Numbered from the stretch's first letter, positions 1 through 8,610 are shown. The stretch: DNA of 25,256 nucleotides from an uncultured Lachnospiraceae bacterium (GCA_910587085.1 CAJUMC010000046.1:1-25256); one strand, 5' to 3'. Numbers and translations are program-made. Notes: generated by a model from the letters alone, not told the origin.

Positions 1-167
1 ACAATTTAGCCGAACCATATAAAGAAGTTTTTATGCTGCGGGTTTTTGGAGAATTAACGTTCCGGCAAATTGCAGATATTTTTCAAAAAACAGATAACTG
101 GGCTTGCGTCACGTATCACCGGGCAAGAAAAAAAATATTAAAACAAATGGAGGCAAACAATGAGTAA
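1..167 (+). CDS. ECF-type RNA polymerase sigma factor, C-terminal fragment
   Basis: The reading frame open from base 3 to the TAA at 165-167 gives the last 54 residues of a sigma-70 family protein; the 5' part lies outside the window. It contains a region 4 helix-turn-helix: FMLRVFGELTFRQIADIF followed by a recognition-helix stretch ending in VTYHRARKKIL. Region 4 of such factors contacts the -35 promoter element. The stop codon overlaps the ATG of the next gene by 8 bp, and that gene has a zinc-finger anti-sigma signature, so the two form a translationally coupled sigma/anti-sigma pair. The target regulon cannot be read from this window. Confidence 0.85.
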   Translation, partial: NLAEPYKEVFMLRVFGELTFRQIADIFQKTDNWACVTYHRARKKILKQMEANNE

Positions 168-1086
168 TAAATGCAATTTAATCAAAGATATCCTTCCGCT
201 TTATGCAGAAGATATGGTAAGTACGGATACACGGGAGTTTGTTGATAAACATCTTGAACATTGTGCGGAATGCCGAGCGGAGTTTGAGCATATAAGAAAG
301 CCTGCGGAATTTATCCCGGATACGGATATCGTTCCCCTGAAGAGAATAAAAAAGGAGTTATTTATCAAACGCCTGCAGACTGTTTTTTTTACAGCGACGT
401 TAGTATGTGCCGTTGTAGCGGTTGTTTTTGGGGTTTTAACAGCGCCTGACTTTTTTCCCTATTCTGATGGTTTAGTGAATGTTATAGATAGCTCTGACGG
501 GAATATTATTTTATCATTCAATAATAAAGTGTCAGGTTATAGCTGTATTAAAGAGTTGGATAGTAACGCGGAAACAGCGGTTTATCGCATAAACGCATGG
601 ACTGCAACCTGGGACTTATTTTTTTCGGATCGCGGAAACCAGAATATGGTTATACCTGCTGATGCCGGAACGAAAATCCAGATCTTCTACGCTCAAAACA
701 ATGGCTCTGAAGATGTGCTGATTTATGGGGCAAATGAAAATACCAAAGAAGATACCATAACATTGCCGCGGCAAATTTTAATGCCCTATTTCTTATTCGC
801 CTTCCTTGCCCTTGCTGTACTTGCAGTTCTGCGTTTTTTATTGAGAAACCGGCCGGCAATAATTTTGTGGATTGACAGAACCATACCATTCCCGATTTCC
901 TATATGGCAGCGCAGCTTTGCACAAAAGGAATTCACTTTACAACATATTCATCGCAGCGGGATTTCTGCATTATCCTTCTTGTTGCTATACTGTTTTATT
1001 TTGCATTGCTGACAGGAAAAGCTCTTTACAAAGCAAAAATGGGGACTGCTCTTAAAGAAGGAAATCAGCAGGAAAATAAGCAATGA
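160..1086 (+). CDS. Zinc-finger anti-sigma factor, membrane protein
   Basis: A 308-aa protein whose first 45 residues carry an anti-sigma zinc-finger signature, H31-x3-C35-x2-C38, with a further Cys at position 5. This zf-HC2/ZAS-type fold normally holds a partner ECF sigma factor inactive on the cytoplasmic face. A first membrane helix lies near residues 74-93. A probably extracytoplasmic domain follows (about 95-205), then two more hydrophobic segments near 207-229 and 268-285, which is more than the single span of simple anti-sigma factors. The start lies inside the sigma gene (8-bp overlap), with GGAGG about 6 bases upstream. Base composition is A+T-rich like the rest of the first 3.6 kb. 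Role by family and position is secure; the signal sensed is unknown. Confidence 0.8.
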   Translation: MSNKCNLIKDILPLYAEDMVSTDTREFVDKHLEHCAECRAEFEHIRKPAEFIPDTDIVPLKRIKKELFIKRLQTVFFTATLVCAVVAVVFGVLTAPDFFPYSDGLVNVIDSSDGNIILSFNNKVSGYSCIKELDSNAETAVYRINAWTATWDLFFSDRGNQNMVIPADAGTKIQIFYAQNNGSEDVLIYGANENTKEDTITLPRQILMPYFLFAFLALAVLAVLRFLLRNRPAIILWIDRTIPFPISYMAAQLCTKGIHFTTYSSQRDFCIILLVAILFYFALLTGKALYKAKMGTALKEGNQQENKQ

Positions 1087-1150
1087 CATTTTATGGGGGA
1101 AGCATGCAGGGCCGGCAGCATCGTTGTAAGTCTCCATTCCCTAGCTCTTG

Positions 1151-1172
1151 AAAAGCCCGTAAACGTCCGGGC
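1151..1172 (-). terminator. Candidate intrinsic terminator of the MerR-ABC operon
   Basis: Read on the minus strand, GCCCG, an 8-base loop and CGGGC are followed at once by TTTT. It sits about 20 bases past the permease stop codon, between two convergent genes. The stem is only 5 bp and the U-tract is short, so termination may be partial. Confidence 0.4.
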
Positions 1173-1194
1173 CGGGCAGATTACTTTATTTGCA

Positions 1195-1911
1195 TTATCG
1201 CGTCTCTATTTTCTTCAGCAGAATAACGCATAACAGCACAGCTGCAATGAAAATAATAAATAAAGGTAAGATATTATTCCACATAAAAGTACTTTCTGTC
1301 ATGAATGCGTATCCCCATGTTGCGGGAAATAGTTTTCCGGCCATCACAAATGCCTGGGGAAGCATATCCCCTGGAAACATAATCCCCGAGAGCATAGTAG
1401 AGGGAAGAAACAACAGGATAGAAAGCATTGATGTATTTGCGGTATCTTTTACGGCCAATCCGATCACGCTGGCAATGCCAAGCGATACAGCAATCAGGGT
1501 AATCAGTCCAACAAAGTATGTTCCCGGATGCACCGGAATTTTTGCATCAAAAGCAACCGGTGCAATTCCATAAAGAAGGAAACTCATAATAAGCAGATGA
1601 ACAAACGCTGAAATATTCGTCAAAAATAATCCTAATGACAGAGGTACGCCATTCGCTTGGTATGCATTCTTAACATCGCTCCTGTATATTTCCGCAACGG
1701 AGGGCGGCAAACCGATCAGCGCACCCATGGTTACCGCAAATACGGACATGGATTGAATCAAAGTTTCGCTGCTCTCCGGCATAACGGATGTAAAAATTCC
1801 TCCCATCACTGCGAAAAACAGGAGCGGAACGGCATAGCAGGCAATCAGCATCGTTCGGCTCCGCAAGTCCAGTTTCCACTGTAATGCAACTCCATATAAA
1901 AATCCATCCAT
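1195..1911 (-). CDS. ABC-2 type transporter permease
   Basis: A 238-aa protein with about six hydrophobic segments, beginning with a short cytoplasmic N-terminus and a first span near residues 21-41 (LIACYAVPLLFFAVMGGIF). A central cluster of spans follows, and the protein ends in a strongly hydrophobic helix with a basic tail (ILLKKIETR). This matches the ABC-2 permease family, the membrane half of exporters for drugs, peptides or lipids. It starts 3 bases after the stop of the ATPase gene, so the two are co-translated and should form one transporter. With a MerR/TipAS-type regulator as first gene, a drug- or antimicrobial-efflux role is the best inference. The substrate is not readable from sequence. 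Confidence 0.85.
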   Translation of the reverse strand: MDGFLYGVALQWKLDLRSRTMLIACYAVPLLFFAVMGGIFTSVMPESSETLIQSMSVFAVTMGALIGLPPSVAEIYRSDVKNAYQANGVPLSLGLFLTNISAFVHLLIMSFLLYGIAPVAFDAKIPVHPGTYFVGLITLIAVSLGIASVIGLAVKDTANTSMLSILLFLPSTMLSGIMFPGDMLPQAFVMAGKLFPATWGYAFMTESTFMWNNILPLFIIFIAAVLLCVILLKKIETR

Positions 1912-1914
1912 TCT

Positions 1915-2724
1915 TTACTCCCCCCTTGCTATTTTTACAAAATGCTGTTCCAGAGAACCGCGGTTTACTTGGATATCCTGAATGTTCATATTCTTTTCCT
2001 GATAACCTTTCAAAATGGAAACCAAACTTTCCCCGATGTTGTCAGCTACAAAGTTTTCCGTTCCTAGGCTTGTTTTTATGCAGATATTGTAATGCTTTCC
2101 GACTGCCTTCGTCAGTTCGCTCACGGTTCCCGCAAATGCAATCCGGCCGTCTTTAAGAATTGCGATATTGTCACATAAGTTTTCTACTTCGGCCATATCG
2201 TGGCTGGCCAACAGGATAGTTTTTCCCTGGGTTTTCAGCGTCCGGATATATTCGTGGAGAGAAATCCGTCCCTCAATATCCAGTCCGGCCGTTGGCTCGT
2301 CAAGGAACACAATGTCGGGAGCGCTGATTAAAGCCAGTGCCAAATGCAGCCGCCGTTTCTGCCCTGTTGACATCTCCTGATACTGTTTGGACGCCAGATT
2401 ATTTACACCTAACGCCGCCAGCATAGAGGTGTCAACAGATACCTTGTTCCATTTTGCAAAAAGGCGAACCGCTTCCATCCCTTTGATATGGGCAGGCAGA
2501 GAAGCCGATTGTAATTGAATCCCCATGCTTCCATTTACCGTGATACTGCCGCCATCGTACTTTCGTAAGCCCTCAATACATTCAAATGCCGTTGTTTTTC
2601 CCGCGCCATTTACGCCCAGCAGAGCAAAAATTTCCCCTCTGCGCACACACAGGTCAATTCCCTTCAGCACCTCTCTTTTCCCGTAGCTTTTACGCAATCC
2701 TTTCACTTGCAATGCGTCTGTCAT
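1915..2724 (-). CDS. ABC transporter ATP-binding protein
   Basis: A 269-aa nucleotide-binding domain of an ABC exporter. Walker A is GVNGAGKTT (residues 37-45), a Q-loop glutamine is near 70-72, the signature is a degenerate STGQK (119-123, normally LSGGQ), and Walker B with its catalytic Glu is DIVFLDEP (137-144). The switch His lies in LLASHDM. The C-terminal 60 or so residues are an extra domain, as in CcmA/DrrA-like drug exporters. The ATG overlaps the MerR stop codon by 4 bp (ATGA), and the permease follows 3 bp downstream. It powers the neighbouring ABC-2 permease. The altered signature motif is common in this subfamily and need not abolish function. Confidence 0.92.
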   Translation of the reverse strand: MTDALQVKGLRKSYGKREVLKGIDLCVRRGEIFALLGVNGAGKTTAFECIEGLRKYDGGSITVNGSMGIQLQSASLPAHIKGMEAVRLFAKWNKVSVDTSMLAALGVNNLASKQYQEMSTGQKRRLHLALALISAPDIVFLDEPTAGLDIEGRISLHEYIRTLKTQGKTILLASHDMAEVENLCDNIAILKDGRIAFAGTVSELTKAVGKHYNICIKTSLGTENFVADNIGESLVSILKGYQEKNMNIQDIQVNRGSLEQHFVKIARGE

Positions 2725-3527
2725 ATCACTTCCTCCTGGAAGGGGTTTACCCCCAGATTTGAAAAGTAAGCGCCCAACGCCGGTTCAATAAAAACATTTG
2801 CTCTGTCTTGCTTTTGTTTCCACTCTTGATTAAGTTCGTCGTTTTCTCCCATCTGCAGGAGCTTAGAGAGCATGGCAGCATCCCCGCCTGTGAACTCCAA
2901 AATTAAATCCCAGTAGGCTTCTGCAAATTGTATCCCTCTCTGACTTTCTGCCGGCACTCCGGATTCCTGCAGCCGAATCGCCTCATCCTGAAAATGCAAA
3001 AATTTTTTCAGGAATACCAGACCGCTTTCCCTGTCAAACCGGCTGCGAATATGATCCAGCGTTTCACTGTCAAAATGCTTAATGAGCCAATAAAAATCAT
3101 TTTTCATTTCCAGATTGATAATAATATCCGCATATTTTTTGAAGTCTACCGACTGCATTTCCAGCACTTCTGTTTTTAACGCCTCGATTGCCGACAGAGA
3201 TTCGGTTAAACCTGCTATCTTTTCACGTATTACAGCAGCCTGCTCTGAAAGAATCTGCGCCACATCAGCCGGGGAAGCCAGCGGAATCAGCCTGTCCCTT
3301 ATGTGATCCAAAGAAAACCCCAGATGCTTCAAAGACAGTATCTGGTGCAGCTTTATAATATCTTTGTCCGTATAAAGCCTGCGTCCTCCATCGCTTAAGG
3401 CTGATGGTGAGAGCAGCCCTTCTTTATCGTAGTGCTGTAAAGTCCGGACTGTTACATCCATCCTTTTTGCAACTTCGCCCACCGTCATATATCCCTGCGG
3501 GATAGCTCTATATTTTTCCACATTCAA
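2721..3527 (-). CDS. MerR family transcriptional regulator with TipAS-like effector domain
   Basis: A 268-aa regulator. Residues about 14-85 are a MerR winged helix (MTVGEVAKRMDVTVRTLQHYDKEG...), followed by a dimerising coiled coil to about residue 125. The C-terminal 130 residues resemble the TipAS ligand-binding domain, including the FTGGD stretch and the FIEPAL segment near the end. MerR proteins bind long-spacer promoters and untwist them when ligand is bound. This gene leads the operon and overlaps the ABC ATPase by 4 bp, so it probably controls itself and the efflux pump in response to the pump's substrate. The start shown is a TTG at 3527, only 4 bases after AGGAGG; a GTG at 3521 has better spacing (10) and costs two residues. 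Confidence 0.88.
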   Translation of the reverse strand: MNVEKYRAIPQGYMTVGEVAKRMDVTVRTLQHYDKEGLLSPSALSDGGRRLYTDKDIIKLHQILSLKHLGFSLDHIRDRLIPLASPADVAQILSEQAAVIREKIAGLTESLSAIEALKTEVLEMQSVDFKKYADIIINLEMKNDFYWLIKHFDSETLDHIRSRFDRESGLVFLKKFLHFQDEAIRLQESGVPAESQRGIQFAEAYWDLILEFTGGDAAMLSKLLQMGENDELNQEWKQKQDRANVFIEPALGAYFSNLGVNPFQEEVI

Positions 3528-3543
3528 AATACCTCCTGCGGAT

Positions 3544-3574
3544 AGTATAACTCATTACGCTGCGTCACAAGCAA
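3544..3574 (-). promoter_or_regulatory. MerR-type promoter with 19-bp spacer and dyad operator
   Basis: On the minus strand, -35 TTGCTT (3574-3569) and -10 TATACT (3549-3544) are separated by exactly 19 bp instead of 17. The spacer region is occupied by an interrupted dyad at 3551-3571 with the perfect core ACGC-A-GCGT. A long spacer with a centred dyad is the hallmark of MerR-activated promoters. The -10 lies 17 bases upstream of the TTG start, so the regulator very likely controls its own operon here. Confidence 0.75.
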
Positions 3575-3716
3575 CACTCTTTTCACATTTTTCTGATGAA
3601 AATCCATATTAGACAATTCCATATATCCGTTATCACCGATCCAGACGCACAGACGCAGAGCCGGTAACACGCAGATAAAAAATGCGGTTATCGGCCCTTC
3701 TTTTGACAACTGTTAG

Positions 3717-4862
3717 CTAATGCCGACAGGACAGCCAGGTTATTTCTCTTTCCGGGCTGCTGTCTTCCGCTGCTCCCGGGCAAATGTTCAGAACTGCCCG
3801 GTTCGTTGTTCCCACGCCCCGCTTTCCTTCCTGCTCCGGCTCAGCCCTCTCTTCAGCTCCCGTCTTCCCGCTCAGCTCTCTCTGCCGTTTCAGGCGCTCG
3901 CGGATCAGCCCGATAAAGCGTGCCGGCTCCGTCACCCTCAGAAACGGTCCAAAAGAAAGTACCCGGATCACCAGCTCCGTCTCATCCTCCCTGCTGTAAT
4001 GAATCCGTACACGATAGCGCCTCTGCTCCAAACGCTCCGCCTCCTTTTCAAAATGCGCGAAATGCAGCAGCGCGCGCTCCAGAGTGTTGCGGCCGTCGAA
4101 AAGCTCGAACACAAGGCTTTCCGTACTTTCCCGTGATGTTCCGCAAAGATCCCCGGAGCGTTTCCCATTCGAGCCGGTATGCGCCTCCCCATTCCGTTTG
4201 CCACATGCTGCCCCGACGGCATCCTCGTCCTGCAGCGGACATGGTTTGCAGGAAAGAATCCGGGCCAGATTGATTGTCCTTCCATAGCGGCATCCCGATG
4301 TGATCAGACGGAATTTATCATCCTTTTCGGAATATTCCATATACTCCGGGAGCGCCTTTATATGCGTGAGCATTCCTCTGCGGTTCTCCACATCAATGCG
4401 CAGCGGACAGCGCGCAGCAATCGCATCCATTATGGTACGAAAGTTCTGTATGTATTTCTCATTATCATAAGAATCTCCATCCGCATATTTATCAAATATA
4501 TGAATATCATCAGGTAAAAACAACGGTTCCACCTCTTCCAGCCCTTTAAGCTCACAATCAAAAAGGCGGAGCCTTGGGTCCAGCAGAATTGCTTTGAGCC
4601 ACCGTTTTTCCAGCAGGGTGAGCGGCAGCTTTTGCCCCCGCATCAGCGGTGCCGTGCCGTCCGGACAAAGCAGCTGCCACTGTCCCTCAAAGAGCGCGGG
4701 TTCAATCGCAAGAATGCTTTCCGAAAAAGCCCGCTCCTCAACAATCTCCCGAACCTCCTGCCTTGTGACCGGACGTTCTGACGCCCTCTTCAGAATTTCC
4801 GCAACCGCATTATAATACGCGCTGTACAGCTCATCAAACAGCATCCCCTGATCGGTCATCAC
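3717..4862 (-). CDS. WYL-domain regulator (second of a pair)
   Basis: A 381-aa protein. The N-terminal half has no clear helix-turn-helix. From about residue 150 it shows a WYL-like unit (CPLRIDVENRRGMLTHIKAL, then YSEKDDKFRLITSG and RTINLARIL). A C-terminal WCX-like unit follows near residues 300-340 (DETELVIRVLSFGPFLRVTEP and FIGLIRERL). WYL proteins sense ligands, often nucleotides or single-stranded DNA, and regulate defence loci. Translation starts at GTG 4862 or ATG 4859 behind GGAGGG. It follows the first WYL gene after 54 bp and is probably co-transcribed with it. A Gly/Ser/Lys-rich linker near residues 207-245 and a low-complexity tail after about 330 look like recent insertions or extensions. 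Confidence 0.75.
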   Translation of the reverse strand: MMTDQGMLFDELYSAYYNAVAEILKRASERPVTRQEVREIVEERAFSESILAIEPALFEGQWQLLCPDGTAPLMRGQKLPLTLLEKRWLKAILLDPRLRLFDCELKGLEEVEPLFLPDDIHIFDKYADGDSYDNEKYIQNFRTIMDAIAARCPLRIDVENRRGMLTHIKALPEYMEYSEKDDKFRLITSGCRYGRTINLARILSCKPCPLQDEDAVGAACGKRNGEAHTGSNGKRSGDLCGTSRESTESLVFELFDGRNTLERALLHFAHFEKEAERLEQRRYRVRIHYSREDETELVIRVLSFGPFLRVTEPARFIGLIRERLKRQRELSGKTGAEERAEPEQEGKRGVGTTNRAVLNICPGAAEDSSPEREITWLSCRH

Positions 4863-4916
4863 TTTTCTCCCTCCAAGGCCCCACAGCCCTTTATATCTTT
4901 CTTCTCCCTCTGCGGC

Positions 4917-6230
4917 TCACAACGCCGCATTTTCATCTTCCCTCCCGCAGGGCGCGTCAGCGTCCTCCGACCCGCTGCCGCAGCTGTGCAGCTCATCCTC
5001 AAGCCCGTAAATCCGGTACATTGTATCAAGATCATTCCAAAACCGTTTTTCCAGCGTTTTATTTGAAAAGTTCAGCGAAACAATCCGGCAGATAAAGGTA
5101 CGTATCCACGGGACAAGCTCGCTGGCGTCATAGACCTCTGCACAAAACCGGCTCGTATCCGCATCCAGCCGCTCCACCCGTCCGCAGCGCTTTTCCCGCT
5201 CCAGGCGCCTGTGGATATATTCCTCGCCGGCAGCGGCGCGCACCGTAAACTCCACACTCTCCAGACGCGCACCGCTGCCCTGTGTGCTGACTCCCCACAT
5301 GCTGCCCTGCATGTGATCCAGATTTTCCCGCAGCCTGTCAAATTCTTCGCAGATCTCACCGGCACTCACCCGGCAGATCATATCGAGCCGAAGACTCTGA
5401 ATCCTGCCGTTCTGCGGACTGTATGCCATCACATACTGTCTGCCGTTCTGAACGCTTATAAAAACGCGAAGCGGAACAATACTCTGCATCCTCCGCTTCC
5501 CGGTACGACGGCTTACGGTTTCTGCCTCTGCAGCCCGTTTCTGCCGCATCAGGTCAAAGACAGCGCACAAAATACCGCTGTCCAGCGCCTGTGTTATGTA
5601 ATGATGCTTAAATGAAAAACGTTCCCGGTGCGCTCCCGCTTTGTCCAGAAGAAAGGAGCCGATAACGCCGCAGGGTGCGGCTTCCGAAAAAAAATCGAGC
5701 AGATCCGGAAACTCCGGACCGTCCGTCTTTATCAATTCCGCACAGCGGTAGAGCACTGCCTTGCCCTGCTTCTTTGTGCAGATCATTCCCTTCTGCTCAT
5801 ACTCCTTCAGCTTTTTGCGAACCGTGGATACATCAAACACCCTCGGCTCACGGAATTCCGAAAGGCAGGCATCAAGCCTTCCCATAATATCTTGGAGGGA
5901 CAGCGGGCCGCCGGCCCCGCACAGTATGCCAAAAAGAAGAAAATGCAGCGTAATGTCCCCCGCGGTAAAGCTTTTCGCCTTCCATGCCTTATAAAACGGA
6001 TTATGACGGACAGCCCGGCTGTCAACCGAAATAAAAACATTTTTTCCGTCCTGCGTGCGCCGGAATCCCATGTAACCGCCGAGCCAGCTTTCAATGCGCC
6101 GTCTTTCGTCGTCATAGGAGCGGGCACTTTTCTTATTGTACTCCTCCCGGCATTTAAAGCCGTAAACATAAAACTCCCTCATATAATCCCGGATATTGTC
6201 AAAATTTTTAATCAGCTCGCTGTAGGCCAT
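4917..6230 (-). CDS. WYL-domain transcriptional regulator (first of a pair)
   Basis: A 437-aa protein. Residues about 88-165 form a winged-helix-like region (ITLHFLLFGILC, then DVSTVRKKLKEYEQKGMI and a basic wing). Residues about 245-300 form a WYL domain (PLRVFISVQNGRQYVMAYSP and SLRLDMI). The C-terminus, about 325-430, is a WCX dimerisation domain (AEVYDASELVPWIRTF). It probably binds DNA and responds to a ligand. The ATG at 6230 follows AAAGGAG by 8 bases. The gene is divergent from the putative nuclease at 6337, with only about 106 bp between their starts, so both probably share one regulatory region. The paired WYL arrangement beside a nuclease and a methyltransferase suggests control of a defence-like locus. 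Confidence 0.78.
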   Translation of the reverse strand: MAYSELIKNFDNIRDYMREFYVYGFKCREEYNKKSARSYDDERRRIESWLGGYMGFRRTQDGKNVFISVDSRAVRHNPFYKAWKAKSFTAGDITLHFLLFGILCGAGGPLSLQDIMGRLDACLSEFREPRVFDVSTVRKKLKEYEQKGMICTKKQGKAVLYRCAELIKTDGPEFPDLLDFFSEAAPCGVIGSFLLDKAGAHRERFSFKHHYITQALDSGILCAVFDLMRQKRAAEAETVSRRTGKRRMQSIVPLRVFISVQNGRQYVMAYSPQNGRIQSLRLDMICRVSAGEICEEFDRLRENLDHMQGSMWGVSTQGSGARLESVEFTVRAAAGEEYIHRRLEREKRCGRVERLDADTSRFCAEVYDASELVPWIRTFICRIVSLNFSNKTLEKRFWNDLDTMYRIYGLEDELHSCGSGSEDADAPCGREDENAAL

Positions 6231-6287
6231 GGTCTCTGCTCCTTTCCATTCCCCTTTCCGTCCGGGCTTTCGTATGGTATTCTGCTA

Positions 6288-6316
6288 TTGCAATATAGTA
6301 AGGACTATGCTATCTT
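6288..6316 (+). promoter_or_regulatory. Promoter of the nuclease gene with dyad in the spacer
   Basis: TTGCAA (6288-6293), a 17-bp spacer and TATCTT (6311-6316) precede the GGAGG at 6327 and the ATG at 6337. The spacer contains a perfect inverted repeat ATAGT-AAGG-ACTAT (6295-6308). Its position between -35 and -10 suits a repressor site, and the divergent WYL gene is the obvious candidate binder. No equally clear promoter was found for the minus-strand WYL gene. Confidence 0.55.
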
Positions 6317-6336
6317 TATTATATTTGGAGGTGGAT

Positions 6337-7506
6337 ATGATTCCTTTTGATATCTTATATAATGAATTTTAAAACACAAATGATATATGCAGCTTCTGCT
6401 CCATCCACAGGGAAAACCGGACAGCTGAGCGCTTTCTTCTGATCCGCTCTCTCGACAAGCCGAATCTTCAGGATATTATCCGCCTGTATTCCAGCGACAC
6501 GCCGAGCGGAAATATGAGAGCGCTCACCCGCGCCGCCTACGAGTCCGCCGTAACCGTTGACGGGCTGCTTGATTATATCGAACAGCAGCGCACAGAGCTT
6601 GTTTCTTCCCGGCGCAATGAACTGAACGGCCTTGAACATATTCTGGAAGATAATCCTGTCGTAAACTGCGGAATCCGCAACGATAAGGTGGATGACATTG
6701 TAAAGCAGCTCGTCCGGAATAAAGAGATGAAATCCTTTGAAGAGCTGGAGGAAATGGTGACTCGTTCCGTAATGCCCAGAATCCGTCAGTACATACTCTG
6801 GTCATATTACAACCAGACAGCAAACGATCTGATCGAAATGTATTTTATTTCTCACCCTGCTGTCATCCCGACCCTGCGGAAGATACACGATATTGATTTC
6901 TTCCTGTACACTGATGCAGGCAATGAAATAATTCCTTTTGATCTGAAATTTACACATATATCCGACGCATATTTTGACCTGTTTTCCAAGGGACTCACCC
7001 CCTTGGAGGCAGGCCATGACGATTTCCTGATCGGAAACGGCATCGAAGAAATAAAGGAAATCAAAGCCTATTACTCCAAAAGGAAAGCGGCTCTCTCGCT
7101 GCCAAACTACGGAAGCATGTCCAAAAAGGATCTTCTGGACACATTATCCAAAACCGGCGATCCCGGCGCTGCGGGCTTTATCCGGGCCATGGAACAGAAA
7201 CGCAGCCTGGCGGTTGAACAGACTGCCCGCGATCTGCGTGCGCTGGAGTGGTGGAATTACAAATTTCAGGGAGAACGCCTTTTCTGCAACAACAACAGAT
7301 TCTTCGTTTTCCTTGCCTGGAAAGAACGGTTCACGGACGGACGTGAACTGAAAGGAAGGATACACGAAATCGGCCGGATAATCACGACCCTGCTGGATTG
7401 TTTTTCTTCCGGCGATATCCATACGATACGCTATCACTACGATAAGGAAGCCGGACTTTCCGGAAATTACACGGCTCGCACGCTTTCCACGATATATTGT
7501 GAATAA
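6337..7506 (+). CDS. Putative PD-(D/E)XK-like nuclease, interrupted by an in-frame stop at codon 12
   Basis: The natural start is ATG 6337, 5 bases after GGAGG (6327-6331), but the frame meets TAA at 6370-6372 after MIPFDILYNEF. The same frame then stays open with coding-like codons to TAA 7504-7506, with no ATG, GTG or TTG until ATG 6514, which has no convincing ribosome site. Intact, the protein would be about 389 aa; from 6514 it is 330 aa. The stretch IHDIDFF (D187) followed by IPFDLKFTHI (D202-x-K204) resembles a PD-(D/E)XK active site, so I read it as a candidate restriction-type nuclease. It is divergent from the WYL pair and converges with a methyltransferase gene 15 bp away. The fold call rests on a short motif only; the interruption is directly visible. 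Confidence 0.6.
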
Positions 7507-7521
7507 CCGGGTTCTGCTCTT

Positions 7522-8610
7522 CTACGGCATCAGCTCCGCACATTTTTTAATAATATGGGATATTCTGTAAATATATCCCTCCGGTATGGTTTCCACAAAC
7601 AGTGCATTCATAATATTGTATACCTCCGCACCGGGAATCCGGTCCAGCTGCTGACGGATTCTTTCCTCCAGGCCGCCAATATTATTCTGATAGACGATCT
7701 GCTGCTGATTGGTGTTTTCCGCATTTTTAAAGGTCAGCACAAAATCCGTCTTCAGCGCATTTTTCCGGTTATCCTGAATCACGGAGGTCGCGGAATATTC
7801 CAGCGGAACGATATCACAGAGCTCGAAGCCGCCGCGCAGAAACATATTTAATGTTTCCAGCCAGGTTCCGTCATCCAGACAGTTAAATGCCATGGAAAAG
7901 TGCCGTCCCTTCTTCAGAACTCTCTTTATCTCCAAAAACGCTTCATTCAGCAGCTTCTGATAATTCTCCTGCGTTTTTCCCCGTGCTCTGGCCTCGGAAA
8001 CAACGATCTCCTTTTCCCAGGCAAGCTTTGAATCCATCCCCAGCCAGGCATTCCACATCAGGCTCATCCCCATATAGAGAATGCGGTTGGAATGCGGCGG
8101 ATCGATAAATACATAATCCACGCTGTCATTCTCCAGCGGAAGCTCTGTTGCCGAGCCGTTAATCAGCAAAACATTTTCTTCTGAGTATCCCCCCGGCAGA
8201 CCGGCAAAAATGTCGCTGATCTCCTCCTCCCCTCTGAGTATCCGGCGATACCGGTTTTCAAAGCAGTTCCAGACATTTATTTCAAAATGCTCCTCCGGAA
8301 CCCAGTAGCCGACCACCCAGCTCCCCACCTCCGCACGTTCTTCTGCACCGGCGTTTTTCTTTCGCCGGCGGATCACAAAAACAAGGCGGCTTGCCTGGGA
8401 AAGCGTTCCGGACAGAGTAAGTTCAAAAACATTCCGCACCTGCGGATTTTCGATATTCCGTATTTCCGCTGCAAGCAGGGAGAGACCGACCAGAGCTCTT
8501 CGGGTGAAAAGATCGCAGACACGTTGCCCTCTGCCTACATTGATTCTCGAGTTCTCATACATCTCGCTCTGCGGATACCAGTCCGGCGGCACAGCCGGAT
8601 TTTTTGACAT
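7522..8610 (-). CDS. DNA methyltransferase, C-terminal part (catalytic motif), frame-shifted from its N-terminal part
   Basis: A 362-aa frame holding the second half of an N4-cytosine/N6-adenine type DNA methyltransferase. The catalytic motif IV is DPPH (residues 170-173 from ATG 8610) in DYVFIDPPHSNRILYMGMS, followed by an MWNAWLG segment and a conserved RVLKKGRHFSMAFN strand. The SAM-binding motif I is missing here because it lies in the upstream frame. The frame runs open above ATG 8610 to the A-rich site at 8641-8657, and the sequence there (KIDIDMSKNP) continues the upstream protein in the -1 frame. Whether this half is made alone from ATG 8610, made by frameshifting, or not made is undecided. 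DPPH in place of DPPY occurs in some methylase subfamilies. Confidence 0.72.
   Translation of the reverse strand: MSKNPAVPPDWYPQSEMYENSRINVGRGQRVCDLFTRRALVGLSLLAAEIRNIENPQVRNVFELTLSGTLSQASRLVFVIRRRKKNAGAEERAEVGSWVVGYWVPEEHFEINVWNCFENRYRRILRGEEEISDIFAGLPGGYSEENVLLINGSATELPLENDSVDYVFIDPPHSNRILYMGMSLMWNAWLGMDSKLAWEKEIVVSEARARGKTQENYQKLLNEAFLEIKRVLKKGRHFSMAFNCLDDGTWLETLNMFLRGGFELCDIVPLEYSATSVIQDNRKNALKTDFVLTFKNAENTNQQQIVYQNNIGGLEERIRQQLDRIPGAEVYNIMNALFVETIPEGYIYRISHIIKKCAELMP

Noticed and set aside
3642..3657. Tandem CAGACGCA repeat
   Set aside because: Two copies of 8 bp in an intergenic region are not enough to call a repeat element.
3524..3709. A 61-codon minus-strand frame upstream of the MerR gene
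   Set aside because: It runs through the MerR promoter and operator, starts with TTG without a ribosome site, and has no recognisable protein features.
6362..6440. A short plus-strand frame starting at ATG 6362 as the nuclease N-terminus
   Set aside because: It has no ribosome site, is in a different frame from the nuclease, and ends at TGA before it could join it; ATG 6337 has a far better ribosome site and the correct frame.
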